62,202 nucleotides of DNA from an uncultured Erysipelotrichaceae bacterium. Lineage in GTDB: Bacteria > Bacillota_I > Bacilli_A > Erysipelotrichales > Erysipelotrichaceae. Location: contig CALVFL010000029.1 in the NCBI GenBank assembly GCA_944326825.1, positions 1-62,202 of the forward strand, given 5' to 3'. Under the pieces are notes generated by a model. It had not been told where the DNA came from and searched no databases. It worked only from the letters and a program-made list of their open reading frames with translations. How positions within the stretch are numbered: the stretch's first letter is position 1; every line of letters starts with the position of its first letter. Made by a program: the position numbers and the translations under genes. Positions 47,666 through 55,572 of the stretch are shown here, piece by piece.

Positions 47666-49162
47666 TTAATATAATGAATTTATAGATTCGTGTATTTTAA
47701 TGAACCTATCATAGATTTTACTATATTTACTACTATTAACAAAAATCGGGGTGTATTCTTGTGAAAACTCCATTTTATCCAACGCTTCCTTTGGAGAGTT
47801 CCAAAGGCCGTTCGCCAGTCCCAGAAGAATCATCGCGCCATCGCAGGCAACAGTATCGCTGTTTTTTAAAACAGCGACTTTTAGCCTTGTAACATCAGAA
47901 ACAATTTGCATCCATAACTTGCTTTTTGCTCCTCCGCCAATGCAGATGATATTGTCAAAACGATAATTAAGTTTTGTTTCAAGAGTATCTATTATCTCTT
48001 TTAGCGAAAATGCCACTCCTTCCATCAAAGCTCTGCTGAAATGATACTTCGTATGATTCGGAGTTATGCCAAAGAATACTCCCTTTGCTTCGTCATTTTC
48101 CAAAGGTATTCCCGAACCTTGTATAAATGGCAACATCAATAGACCATCTGAACCAACCTCTACTTTCGCCGATTCAATATCTATAAGATCATATAGGTTA
48201 ACAGAACTATTTTGGACATCACCTTTGCAAAACGCATCTCTAAACCATCGCATGGCTATAGCTCCGGTTGAATACCCGTTCACCATATATCGTCCCTTCA
48301 ATGCAGAAGGAGAACATGACAAAGGATCTTTTTTATTGAATATAAGATCATCCACGGAGGCTAAAGCCATCATCGCCGATCCAAAACTGACCGACAGAAT
48401 GCCCTCCTCGATATTCCCTGCGCCAAGAGCACCGCTCATTTGATCTTGAGCTCCAACGTTGATCATCGTATTTGTACTAAGACCATAAAGCCGAGCTCCT
48501 TGCTTCGATATATGCGCTACATTATCTCCTGGATATAGTATTTCAGGTAACTTGTTTTCATGAATTCCTATTGCCATCAGCATCTCTTCCCAATAACATC
48601 TGGAATTAATATTCCAATATGTTGTAGTATTAAGTACTGAATCATCGGATACAAATCTGCCTGTGAGTTTATAGATAAAATAATCCTTCATAAAAAATAT
48701 TTTATCTATCTTGTCGAATTTATCTTTTTGATGTTTATACAGCCAAAGCAGTTTAGGAGCTGGATAATAGACATCTATTTTAGCTTGTCCAGTCTTTAAA
48801 TATATTTCTTCCTGACCAAATAGTTTTGTTAATTCTTCAACTTCTTCAACGGCCCTGGTATCCATCCAAGTAATACCCTTTATGACTTGCTCATCATTAT
48901 TATTAAGAAACAACATAGTTTCTGCAGAGGATGAAAAACCGATCGCCATTATATCGCCAGGATCTGCAACACCATCAATATTATTATGTACTACTTTATA
49001 GAATGCATCTTCCAGTGTTTTCAGATCGATCTCGATGATACCGCTTTCCCCATACTCCAAATCATACTCCTGATTATATGTTTTAACTACTCCTCCACAA
49101 GAGTCATAAAGAGCCGATTTCAAAGCAGATGTTCCAAAGTCTATAGTTAAAAAATATTTCAT
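47666..49162 (-). CDS. FGGY-family carbohydrate kinase (498 aa)
   Basis: The N-terminal ATPase fold starts FLTIDFGTSALKSALYD; ITWMDTRA lies near residue 80; GAQDQMSGALGAG near 250; and ICIGGGAKSKLWMQI near 400 with VACDGAMILLGLANG, the FGGY C-terminal signature. This is the xylulokinase/rhamnulokinase branch, which phosphorylates free ketoses or polyols. In this operon it should act on the product of the FucI/AraA-like isomerase. Exact substrate unknown. Confidence 0.85.
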   Translation of the reverse strand: MKYFLTIDFGTSALKSALYDSCGGVVKTYNQEYDLEYGESGIIEIDLKTLEDAFYKVVHNNIDGVADPGDIMAIGFSSSAETMLFLNNNDEQVIKGITWMDTRAVEEVEELTKLFGQEEIYLKTGQAKIDVYYPAPKLLWLYKHQKDKFDKIDKIFFMKDYFIYKLTGRFVSDDSVLNTTTYWNINSRCYWEEMLMAIGIHENKLPEILYPGDNVAHISKQGARLYGLSTNTMINVGAQDQMSGALGAGNIEEGILSVSFGSAMMALASVDDLIFNKKDPLSCSPSALKGRYMVNGYSTGAIAMRWFRDAFCKGDVQNSSVNLYDLIDIESAKVEVGSDGLLMLPFIQGSGIPLENDEAKGVFFGITPNHTKYHFSRALMEGVAFSLKEIIDTLETKLNYRFDNIICIGGGAKSKLWMQIVSDVTRLKVAVLKNSDTVACDGAMILLGLANGLWNSPKEALDKMEFSQEYTPIFVNSSKYSKIYDRFIKIHESINSLY

Positions 49163-49166
49163 AGGA

Positions 49167-49844
49167 TCAACCTATTTTGTTCATTATGTTCATCACTTCA
49201 ATGAGATTATCTCTAAATGATCCATCCTTGACAAATTTCTTATCAAACAAAGCGCTTCCCATCGTAAAGCCTGCACATCCTTGATCGTTGACAAACTGCA
49301 TTCTGTCTTCACTGTTGATGCTTCCAGCTATTATGATAGGTTTATTTATATTGCTTGTTAACAGCTTTATCAATCCTTCAGGATCACTTTCATGTCTATA
49401 AGCACCAATACAGATACCATCAACTCCTTTATCTACATATCCTTTTAGCTGATCAACTATTTCTGTGATAGGCCCTCTTAGCATAACTGGAATTCCTGAT
49501 GACTTTGTCGAACATGTATAATATCCTAACCCATTGTTCTTGGCATATTCTTTTACCGAAGAAAAATATCTTCCAAAAATATTATCAACTTTATTTTTAT
49601 GAGCAAAGATTGCCATTTCCAAGGTGTCTTCTTCACTATTCAACACATCCTCAATATAAACGGTCTTGCCGGCTTCTTTCATTATTTGGGCTAAATATGC
49701 TCTTTTTTCTTCGTTTAATCCAACATTTTTAAATCCCCAATCCATAATAGGAAGATCTTTGCATTCATTGAATACCTCAACAGCATTATCAGCAGTGACG
49801 TCATTAAGTGTTAACATAACAATCAATTTTGCATTCATATACAT
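49167..49844 (-). CDS. TIM-barrel protein of unknown activity (225 aa)
   Basis: A beta/alpha-barrel pattern: IVMLTLNDV, DNIFGRYFSSVKEYAK, GIPVMLRGPITEI, GVDGICIGAYRH, then the phosphate-binding end PIIIAGSINSEDRMQFV and FTMGSALF. The last two resemble the ribulose-phosphate-binding barrel superfamily, so an aldolase, epimerase or decarboxylase on a phosphorylated sugar is likely. ATG at 49844 overlaps the upstream stop (TAATG); ATG at 49838 is better spaced from AAGGAAGG. Not identified further. Confidence 0.65.
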   Translation of the reverse strand: MYMNAKLIVMLTLNDVTADNAVEVFNECKDLPIMDWGFKNVGLNEEKRAYLAQIMKEAGKTVYIEDVLNSEEDTLEMAIFAHKNKVDNIFGRYFSSVKEYAKNNGLGYYTCSTKSSGIPVMLRGPITEIVDQLKGYVDKGVDGICIGAYRHESDPEGLIKLLTSNINKPIIIAGSINSEDRMQFVNDQGCAGFTMGSALFDKKFVKDGSFRDNLIEVMNIMNKIG

Positions 49845-51178
49845 TATCCTTCCTTCTGATCTAAAGATGTATATTCTATTTTTAAATAATTGCAAAGCAT
49901 TCTTAATTCATTGGTATAATCGCCTTCCTTAACCACATAATGATGGTCTGCCCCTGATTTGATTAAATGATCTACAACATCTTTAGCACTTATACCAAAG
50001 TTAACCTTTGCAAGACATCCTTTTCCCGAATTCTCCCATTCTTCATAAGAGCATTCTTCCACTTTCGCCTTATTTACAAACATTTTGTATGATCTGTTAT
50101 CGCCTGCCAAATTAAAAACTGTAACATTATTCATAGCCCTTAAGGATAGTCCGATATAGCAGCCGAGTTCTCCCGATTCCATTATTCTTGCATCTTTAGT
50201 TGACTTAGCTAATGAATGAGCGGTGCTGCCTTCATGATAAATATTAACCGTATCATCTTTGTAGCTGCATATCTCGCCTAAAAAAGTTGCGCTCTTACAA
50301 ACGATATTTAAACATGTCTGCATGACAGCGTGAGCGATATCTCCTTCTGTATCCACTACAAACCCTTCGTCGGCAAGCCATGAAGATTGAACATTCATAA
50401 GGCCTGAATAATTCGGGCAGGTTTCTGCAGCAATAGAATCCAGATGATACTTCTTGATAGCTTTTTTAGTTGCCAGGTACATTCTTACCATATAATCAAA
50501 AGCTTTATCGCTTATTTCAATTTTTCCACTTCTATTTCTTAAATCGGCTTTGACCTTATCAACTTCAACATTTGTTAAGTTCTCGGCATCATTAATGAGT
50601 TCGTCCATTTCAATGTGCAAGATAGTTGGGCCGATCTTGTCCGAAAATTCAAATTCTTCACTGGTAATATCTTGCGCTCCAGCAACTCGCCAAGTTTGTC
50701 TTGGTCCGATTAATCCAACTCGCATTGATTTTAATCTCGAAACCATATTCACAGCATTTGCAAATGTTTTCACTTTGTTTAATGCACACTCGTCATCACT
50801 TGCGCCATACACATACTCAAAAGGTACATCCTGAGATTTCAAAAATGAGCCAAAATGATGAACGCAAGCTAAAGAATAAGTTTCATTGTAGGGCAAAGCC
50901 CAAAACATCGTCGGAACTTTCAATTCATTTATCATAATGTATTGTAAAGAATCAACCACCCAATTTATATCGATAATGATCAGACCTTTAACTTCTTCAT
51001 TTTTAAATTGATCACATACTTCCAATGCTGAAGACGGATCTTCGACAACTTTTTCAGCTTTTATTACCGAGATGCCTTTCTTTGTTAAATTATCAAAAAC
51101 ATCATTAACAAACTCTTCAGATCTATAACTTCCGGAATATTCTCTTGTAACTAATGCAACTAGTCCTATTTTTGACAT
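49844..51178 (-). CDS. L-fucose/L-arabinose isomerase-like protein (444 aa)
   Basis: The layout matches the FucI/AraA-like sugar isomerase superfamily: an N-terminal Rossmann-like domain (KIGLVALVTREYSGSY, GLIIIDINWVVDS) and GLIGPRQTWRV near 165. The C-terminal metal-site region contains AAETCPNYSG, DTEGDIAHAV and a His near the end (ADHHYVV). Such enzymes interconvert aldoses and ketoses using manganese. Start at 51178, with AAGGAG 6 nt upstream; an earlier ATG lacks a ribosome binding site. Followed by a TIM-barrel and an FGGY kinase, consistent with isomerise-then-phosphorylate. Confidence 0.75.
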   Translation of the reverse strand: MSKIGLVALVTREYSGSYRSEEFVNDVFDNLTKKGISVIKAEKVVEDPSSALEVCDQFKNEEVKGLIIIDINWVVDSLQYIMINELKVPTMFWALPYNETYSLACVHHFGSFLKSQDVPFEYVYGASDDECALNKVKTFANAVNMVSRLKSMRVGLIGPRQTWRVAGAQDITSEEFEFSDKIGPTILHIEMDELINDAENLTNVEVDKVKADLRNRSGKIEISDKAFDYMVRMYLATKKAIKKYHLDSIAAETCPNYSGLMNVQSSWLADEGFVVDTEGDIAHAVMQTCLNIVCKSATFLGEICSYKDDTVNIYHEGSTAHSLAKSTKDARIMESGELGCYIGLSLRAMNNVTVFNLAGDNRSYKMFVNKAKVEECSYEEWENSGKGCLAKVNFGISAKDVVDHLIKSGADHHYVVKEGDYTNELRMLCNYLKIEYTSLDQKEG

Positions 51179-51192
51179 TTTTTTCTCCTTCA

Positions 51193-51960
51193 TTATTGTC
51201 CCAATATTTGGCTGATATATTCTTCATTACTTGTGAACGCTTGATATAACCCTTTATCTTTAAAAGGATCAGACCAATTCAAATCAGAACAGTTTATAAT
51301 TTTTAGTCTTATATTTTTATCATTCCAATTTTCATTCAACTCATAATATTTTTCTTTATTATCATCAATCATGAGTCTATATGGACCCCCATGTTTATCC
51401 TTGACATGCGAATAAACGGTTCTTACATCATCTTTGATAAGATCTGCAAATATAAAATAGTCATCCGTCGATGTATTAATCGATAAATGGTAATAGTCGC
51501 TTGGAACTATAATGGTATCTCCTTCTTTCAGAAGGACCATCAAGCACTCGAATTCCTTATCGTTTACTTCTTTAAACAATTCGAAACAACCCTGTCCATG
51601 AAGCACTTCAAAAGCTTCGCAGCGAATTTTACCCGTCTTTTCGCTTGCTCCGTGAATGTGGCCGTGAGTTTTATTTAACTCGCCATTAACAACAGCCGGC
51701 GGTATAATTGTGTATTCATAGGTCATTTCATTCCTCAGGAATTTATTTTTATCATTCGCAAGCCATAGATTGCCAGCTGTATAATACATTGTTTTTCCTT
51801 CATCATATTTTCCAGCATTTTTATAAAGATCTTTCATTTTGGCAAAAGATCTCTCTCCCTTATATTCGGGCATAGCTTTAGGGTTATAATAAATGCCGTT
51901 TTTTCCAGTTTCAATCACTGAAGGGAAACCATTTTTCAAATCAAAATTTAACAAACTCAT
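51193..51960 (-). CDS. Cupin-type glucose-6-phosphate isomerase-like protein (255 aa)
   Basis: Matches the metal-dependent cupin PGI family (PF06560): MTYEYTIIPPAVVNGELNKT, THGHIHGAS (metal-binding GHxH), CEAFEVLHGQGCFELF, and VPSDYYHLSIN with a further His. The archaeal enzyme interconverts glucose 6-phosphate and fructose 6-phosphate. Here it sits beside a 6-phospho-3-hexuloisomerase gene, so it may link fructose 6-phosphate to another hexose phosphate, or act on an unusual sugar. GGAG precedes the ATG. Confidence 0.8.
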   Translation of the reverse strand: MSLLNFDLKNGFPSVIETGKNGIYYNPKAMPEYKGERSFAKMKDLYKNAGKYDEGKTMYYTAGNLWLANDKNKFLRNEMTYEYTIIPPAVVNGELNKTHGHIHGASEKTGKIRCEAFEVLHGQGCFELFKEVNDKEFECLMVLLKEGDTIIVPSDYYHLSINTSTDDYFIFADLIKDDVRTVYSHVKDKHGGPYRLMIDDNKEKYYELNENWNDKNIRLKIINCSDLNWSDPFKDKGLYQAFTSNEEYISQILGQ

Positions 51961-51963
51961 AAA

Positions 51964-52494
51964 CTACTCCAAATTGGTATGATTATAATCCATGGTATCT
52001 TCAGATACTCCAAGTTCTTCTTTGGCTTTAACAGCTATTGCATCACATACACAAAACAAAGATTGTTCGAATAGATTACCATCAGGTTGAACGCTTTTTA
52101 TTTCTCTGCTTGGAATTAAAACAGAAAAATCGGCCATCTTTCTAAGCGTTGAAACATCTTTAGAAGACAGCACTCCAACCTTGGCATCGTTTTCCTTAGC
52201 TATCTCGGCGATATGTACCATAGTGTGTGTTTCTCCTGAACTTGATCCGATGATCAGGACATCTCCCTTTCTGATTGATGGTTGTGTCACTTCTCCAACG
52301 AAATGAGATTCAAGTCCTATGTGCATGATCCTCATCGCCATCGTTTTCATGATCAATCCGCTTCGACCACATCCAGCGAAGAAAACTCTTTTAGCTTTAA
52401 CGATTTCGTGGCCTGCGGCGTTTAGAGAATCATCATCAACTGCATTTAGTGTTTTACCTAATTCTTCTGCAACATTAGTCAAAAGTTTCTCCAT
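51964..52494 (-). CDS. 6-phospho-3-hexuloisomerase-like SIS protein (176 aa)
   Basis: A single SIS domain of the right length for PHI (HxlB): VFFAGCGRSGLIMKTMAMR, HFVGEVTQPSIRKGDVLI, IGSSSGETHTMV, with C-terminal NLFEQSLFCVCDAIAVK as in PHI. PHI converts 3-hexulose 6-phosphate to fructose 6-phosphate. The start at 52494 has GGGAGG 6 nt upstream and overlaps the HPS-like gene by 20 nt. HPS-PHI pairs belong to the ribulose monophosphate pathway, unusual inside a PTS operon. Confidence 0.85.
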   Translation of the reverse strand: MEKLLTNVAEELGKTLNAVDDDSLNAAGHEIVKAKRVFFAGCGRSGLIMKTMAMRIMHIGLESHFVGEVTQPSIRKGDVLIIGSSSGETHTMVHIAEIAKENDAKVGVLSSKDVSTLRKMADFSVLIPSREIKSVQPDGNLFEQSLFCVCDAIAVKAKEELGVSEDTMDYNHTNLE

Positions 52495-53113
52495 ATAGAG
52501 CCTCCCTGACCTCTTTGACCGCTTTAACAGGATCATCTGCATAAGTTATATAACTACCAACGATCACAACAGCCGGTTTAATATCTCTTAAATATTTACA
52601 CCTTTCAGGATTGATGCCGCCCGCAACTGCACAATGTTCAGCGCCAATCAGTTTTGCAACTTCTCCTACATTTTCGTGAAAAGAAAGTTTGCCTTGCTGA
52701 TCTGTAGGGGTATGAATGCAGATGTAATCAGCTCCCCAATTTCTTAATTGGACAGCTCTCTCTTTGTAATTAGTCACACTGCACATATCAACAAGAACTT
52801 TTATATTCCTTTCTTTAGCAGCATCTATAGCCCCTTTGACCGTTTCATCCGAGGCTACACCCAGGACCGTAAATATTTCTGCTCCAAAGTCATTGGCCAT
52901 ACATCCGAAATAATGGCCGCCGTCCATTATCTTTTGATCACATAAAACAGTTTTTTCTGGATATCTGTTTTTTAATGTTTTGACCGCTTCCATTCCATAT
53001 CTGACAAGTGTATCTGTGCCACATTCCATAATGTCAACATAATTTCTGACTGCATCAGATACTTTAAGACATTTCTCCATATCATCAAAATCTAATGCGA
53101 TTTGTAACTTCAT
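52475..53113 (-). CDS. HPS/UlaD-type decarboxylase-superfamily enzyme (212 aa)
   Basis: The orotidine-phosphate-decarboxylase superfamily: KLQIALDFDDMEK, ECGTDTLVRYG, LCDQKIMDGGHY with the Asp-x-Lys-x-x-Asp catalytic array, and AVAGGINPE plus VVIVGSYIT as phosphate grip. This fits 3-hexulose-6-phosphate synthase or 3-keto-L-gulonate-6-phosphate decarboxylase (UlaD). The PHI gene downstream argues for HPS; the sugar PTS argues for UlaD. Start at 53113 (8 nt from AAGGAG) rather than 53119. Confidence 0.8.
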   Translation of the reverse strand: MKLQIALDFDDMEKCLKVSDAVRNYVDIMECGTDTLVRYGMEAVKTLKNRYPEKTVLCDQKIMDGGHYFGCMANDFGAEIFTVLGVASDETVKGAIDAAKERNIKVLVDMCSVTNYKERAVQLRNWGADYICIHTPTDQQGKLSFHENVGEVAKLIGAEHCAVAGGINPERCKYLRDIKPAVVIVGSYITYADDPVKAVKEVREALYGETFD

Positions 53114-53140
53114 TTTCATATCTCCTTCTTTAAATAATTA

Positions 53141-53168
53141 GGGAACAAGCCTAACTTGGCATGTTCCC
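53141..53168 (-). promoter_or_regulatory. Intra-operon hairpin between EIID and HPS-like genes
   Basis: GGGAACA-TGCC-AAGTTA-GGC-TTGTTCCC gives about 10 paired bases on the minus strand, followed by weak TAATTATTT. It is the only strong hairpin in the operon. It could end part of the transcripts after the PTS genes or mark an RNase processing site, so PTS and enzyme amounts differ. Confidence 0.55.
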
Positions 53169-53179
53169 CTTTTTAGCTT

Positions 53180-54010
53180 TTATCCAACGATTCCTAAGGT
53201 TACTCCAAGTATAGAAGCCAACAGCGTAAATAATAGCACGATCATAAAGTTGACTTTCTTCTTGGTCAATAACCACCAGAAGAGCCATACCAAACCTAAG
53301 CTGGCTAATCCTGGAATAATGCTGTCGAGGATGGCCTGAATGGTCGTAGTACCTCCTTCAGGGCCGAATTCATAAACAAAGTTGATTGCTACATAGTTTT
53401 TAGTCATCCAGCCAAAAGCCATCATCGCAACTAAAGCAGCTGCATCTTTAAACTTGCCGATAGCACCGCTTTCCTGCAATTCCTGAATCAGTTCAGCACC
53501 TTCATAATATCCCCATCTGACTCCGACAAATCTGCAGATGAAGGCTGGAATATTATAAATAGCCCAATAGGCAATAGGACCTAAGAAACTTCCCTGCATA
53601 CATAAGCTAGTACCTACTGCTGTACCAATGATTCTTAATGTGCTTAAGAATATTGCATCAAATATACCGGCAAACGGTCCAATCAAAGCAGCCTTGATGG
53701 CACTGATAGACGAAACGTCGAAACTGTCATCTGCTGCATACTCTTCTTCCATTGAACAAACTAAAGAACAAATAAATGGAGTAGCTTGAGGAGAAGTATT
53801 ATAGAACTCTCCCGTATGTCTTTTTAAAGCATCAATATATTTTTCAGGCTGTCCCTCATAGATCTTCTTTAAAGCAGACTGTATAGAATAACAAAAGCCC
53901 AAATGTTGCTGTCTTTCATAATGCCATGAAGCTTCAAGAGGAAGTTCACGTAAAACTATCATATTAAGATCATGATTAGTTAGTTTTCTTTTTTTAGAAG
54001 TCTGAGTCAT
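53180..54010 (-). CDS. PTS mannose/sorbose-family EIID (276 aa)
   Basis: EIID features: KLTNHDLNMIVLRELPLEASWHYERQQ, FCYSIQSALKKIY, HTGEFYNTSPQATPFI (nearly invariant in EIID), ALIGPFAGIFDAIF, and a C-terminal hydrophobic anchor. Start at 54010 with GGAGG 6 nt before it, overlapping EIIC by 17 nt. With EIIC it forms the membrane channel for sugar uptake. The substrate cannot be read from sequence. Confidence 0.9.
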   Translation of the reverse strand: MTQTSKKRKLTNHDLNMIVLRELPLEASWHYERQQHLGFCYSIQSALKKIYEGQPEKYIDALKRHTGEFYNTSPQATPFICSLVCSMEEEYAADDSFDVSSISAIKAALIGPFAGIFDAIFLSTLRIIGTAVGTSLCMQGSFLGPIAYWAIYNIPAFICRFVGVRWGYYEGAELIQELQESGAIGKFKDAAALVAMMAFGWMTKNYVAINFVYEFGPEGGTTTIQAILDSIIPGLASLGLVWLFWWLLTKKKVNFMIVLLFTLLASILGVTLGIVG

Positions 54011-54743
54011 TTGCAACCTCCTGATCGTTAGATCTATTCCAAGTAACAGCGACAATGATCACAGAAATTATAAGTACGCTAATTATCGATACATTGAAGC
54101 TTGCAGCCAGCACAAATCCCAAGAAGAAGAATGGCAGACTCTTCTTGTTAAGAACCATATTAAGTAATAAGGCAAATCCTAGTGCCGGCAAGATTCCGCC
54201 AGCAACAGATAATCCGTCAACGATCTGCGTCGGCAAAGCATTGATGGTGGAAATAACTACATCGGCTCCCAAATAGTAACCAAGGAAACACCACAAGAAG
54301 GCATTTACCATCTTGATTCCTGTCATTCCAAAATGAATCAAGTTAATGCCGGTCGTGTTGCCCTTGGCAGCAAATTTATCTGCGAAAGAACAAGCAAAAG
54401 TACTAAATGCATAAATTACATTCTTCCATCCCATCGAGATAACCGCAATAGGCATTGATAAAGTTAAAGCTGCTTCAGGAGTTAAATTTCCATGAATGGC
54501 AAATGCTGTAGCCAATACTCCCCCAACCAGATCATCAGGCGGAATATAAGCACCCATTGAAATTGATCCGATATAGAACAATTCCAATGTGGCACCGAGT
54601 TCAAGGCCCATCTCAGGTTCACCTAAAATCAAACCTACAAGTGAGCTAGTTATTATTGGACGAAACAAATACATACTGCCAATAATTGAATCGAATTGGC
54701 CTAAAGCGCCAACCAATCCAATAAGAACGGCTTGTAATATCAT
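53994..54743 (-). CDS. PTS mannose/sorbose-family EIIC (249 aa)
   Basis: A polytopic protein with about seven helices and the family patterns FDSIIGSMYLFRPIITSSLVG, LGEPEMGLELGATLELFYIG, and MGAYIPPDDLVGGVLATAFA. EIIC and EIID together carry the sugar across the membrane as EIIB phosphorylates it. AGGGGGTG precedes the ATG. Located between EIIB and EIID, the standard B-C-D order. Confidence 0.9.
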   Translation of the reverse strand: MILQAVLIGLVGALGQFDSIIGSMYLFRPIITSSLVGLILGEPEMGLELGATLELFYIGSISMGAYIPPDDLVGGVLATAFAIHGNLTPEAALTLSMPIAVISMGWKNVIYAFSTFACSFADKFAAKGNTTGINLIHFGMTGIKMVNAFLWCFLGYYLGADVVISTINALPTQIVDGLSVAGGILPALGFALLLNMVLNKKSLPFFFLGFVLAASFNVSIISVLIISVIIVAVTWNRSNDQEVANDSDF

Positions 54744-54755
54744 AAACTACACCCC

Positions 54756-55226
54756 CTATTCAATTACGTCCTTAACATTGACTTCTTCATCGGTCGGAAC
54801 CTGTTGCAAATACACATAATCATTGTCTTCAAGCAATTCATGAATACATTTGATATCTTGATCACTGCAATAGACAGCTCCATTTAATTTTTTGGCATTA
54901 GGAGTAGGCATAATGCCACCTATATTCAATTTCTTGATATTGCACTCCTTCATCAGCCTGGCGGCATATTCCATCTTGTCTGTCAGAATAAATAGCTTGT
55001 ATTTATCTGTAGCACCGCTGTTGATCGCTTTTATGGAGTCATCAATGTTTTTAATGACCAATTTTACTCCCGTCGGCTTTGCCATTTTGACTGTCGCTAG
55101 CTTTATTGGATCTTTCATCAGTGCATCGCTAGCCACAAGGATACAATCGCAACCAAGCTTAGAAGTCCAATAAACTCCTGTTTGTCCATGAATCAGCCTG
55201 AAGTCAACCCTTAGCATTACAATCAC
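54756..55226 (-). CDS. PTS mannose/sorbose-family EIIB (156 aa)
   Basis: The phosphorylated histidine lies in RVDFRLIHGQTG (family RxDxRLIHGQ). CDCILVASD and KLNIGGI are also typical. It passes phosphate from EIIA, encoded separately at 58290, to the incoming sugar. The start is GTG with GGAGG 7 nt upstream. First gene of the ten-gene sugar operon, following a 331-bp control region. Confidence 0.9.
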   Translation of the reverse strand: MIVMLRVDFRLIHGQTGVYWTSKLGCDCILVASDALMKDPIKLATVKMAKPTGVKLVIKNIDDSIKAINSGATDKYKLFILTDKMEYAARLMKECNIKKLNIGGIMPTPNAKKLNGAVYCSDQDIKCIHELLEDNDYVYLQQVPTDEEVNVKDVIE

Positions 55227-55433
55227 TTTTAACCCTCCTTTCTTGAGAAGTCTTTGTTCACAACTAAACTATAAAATGTTAAAAGATACATTATTTATTT
55301 GTCGGGCAAAAACAACACTATATAATTCTAAAAATGTTATTATTCATGCTAAGGGGATATTCTCGAACAAATAATCAACATTTTATGTCATTTCATAAAC
55401 ACAATATTTTTATAGTTTATTTTGCAAAACATT

Positions 55434-55458
55434 AAGTGTTGAATAATTATCAACACTT
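55434..55458. promoter_or_regulatory. Inverted repeat in the sugar operon control region
   Basis: AAGTGTTGA (55434-55442) and TCAACACTT (55450-55458) are perfect 9-bp arms with a 7-bp A/T spacer, about 208 bp upstream of EIIB and 115 bp upstream of the regulator gene. The position suits an upstream activating site of the LevR-type regulator. The 331-bp gap (55227-55557) otherwise shows no clear promoter: no -24/-12 (TGGCAC...TTGC) was found for either direction. Confidence 0.55.
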
Positions 55459-55524
55459 GATCATTTTTTACCTAAATTGTGGCAAAAAATAGAGATGTGT
55501 CTATTTGTTCCGTAACATAAAAAT

Positions 55525-55554
55525 AAAAAACCTCTCAATGATATTATTGAGAGG
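55525..55554 (-). terminator. Terminator-like hairpin before the LevR-type gene
   Basis: CCTCTCAAT-GATATT-ATTGAGAGG (55531-55554), a 9-bp perfect stem. On the minus strand it is followed by TTTTTTATTTTT, so it would stop leftward antisense transcription; on the plus strand it is part of the regulator's 5' leader. Confidence 0.7.
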
Positions 55555-55572
55555 TAATTGAAAGGAGCACGC

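Noticed and set aside
55227-55572. Sigma-54 (-24/-12) promoter for the sugar operon, expected with a LevR-type regulator
   Set aside because: The only TGGCA (near 55479) has no GC-containing -12 element at the right distance, and none is seen on the other strand. The regulator also lacks GAFTGA.
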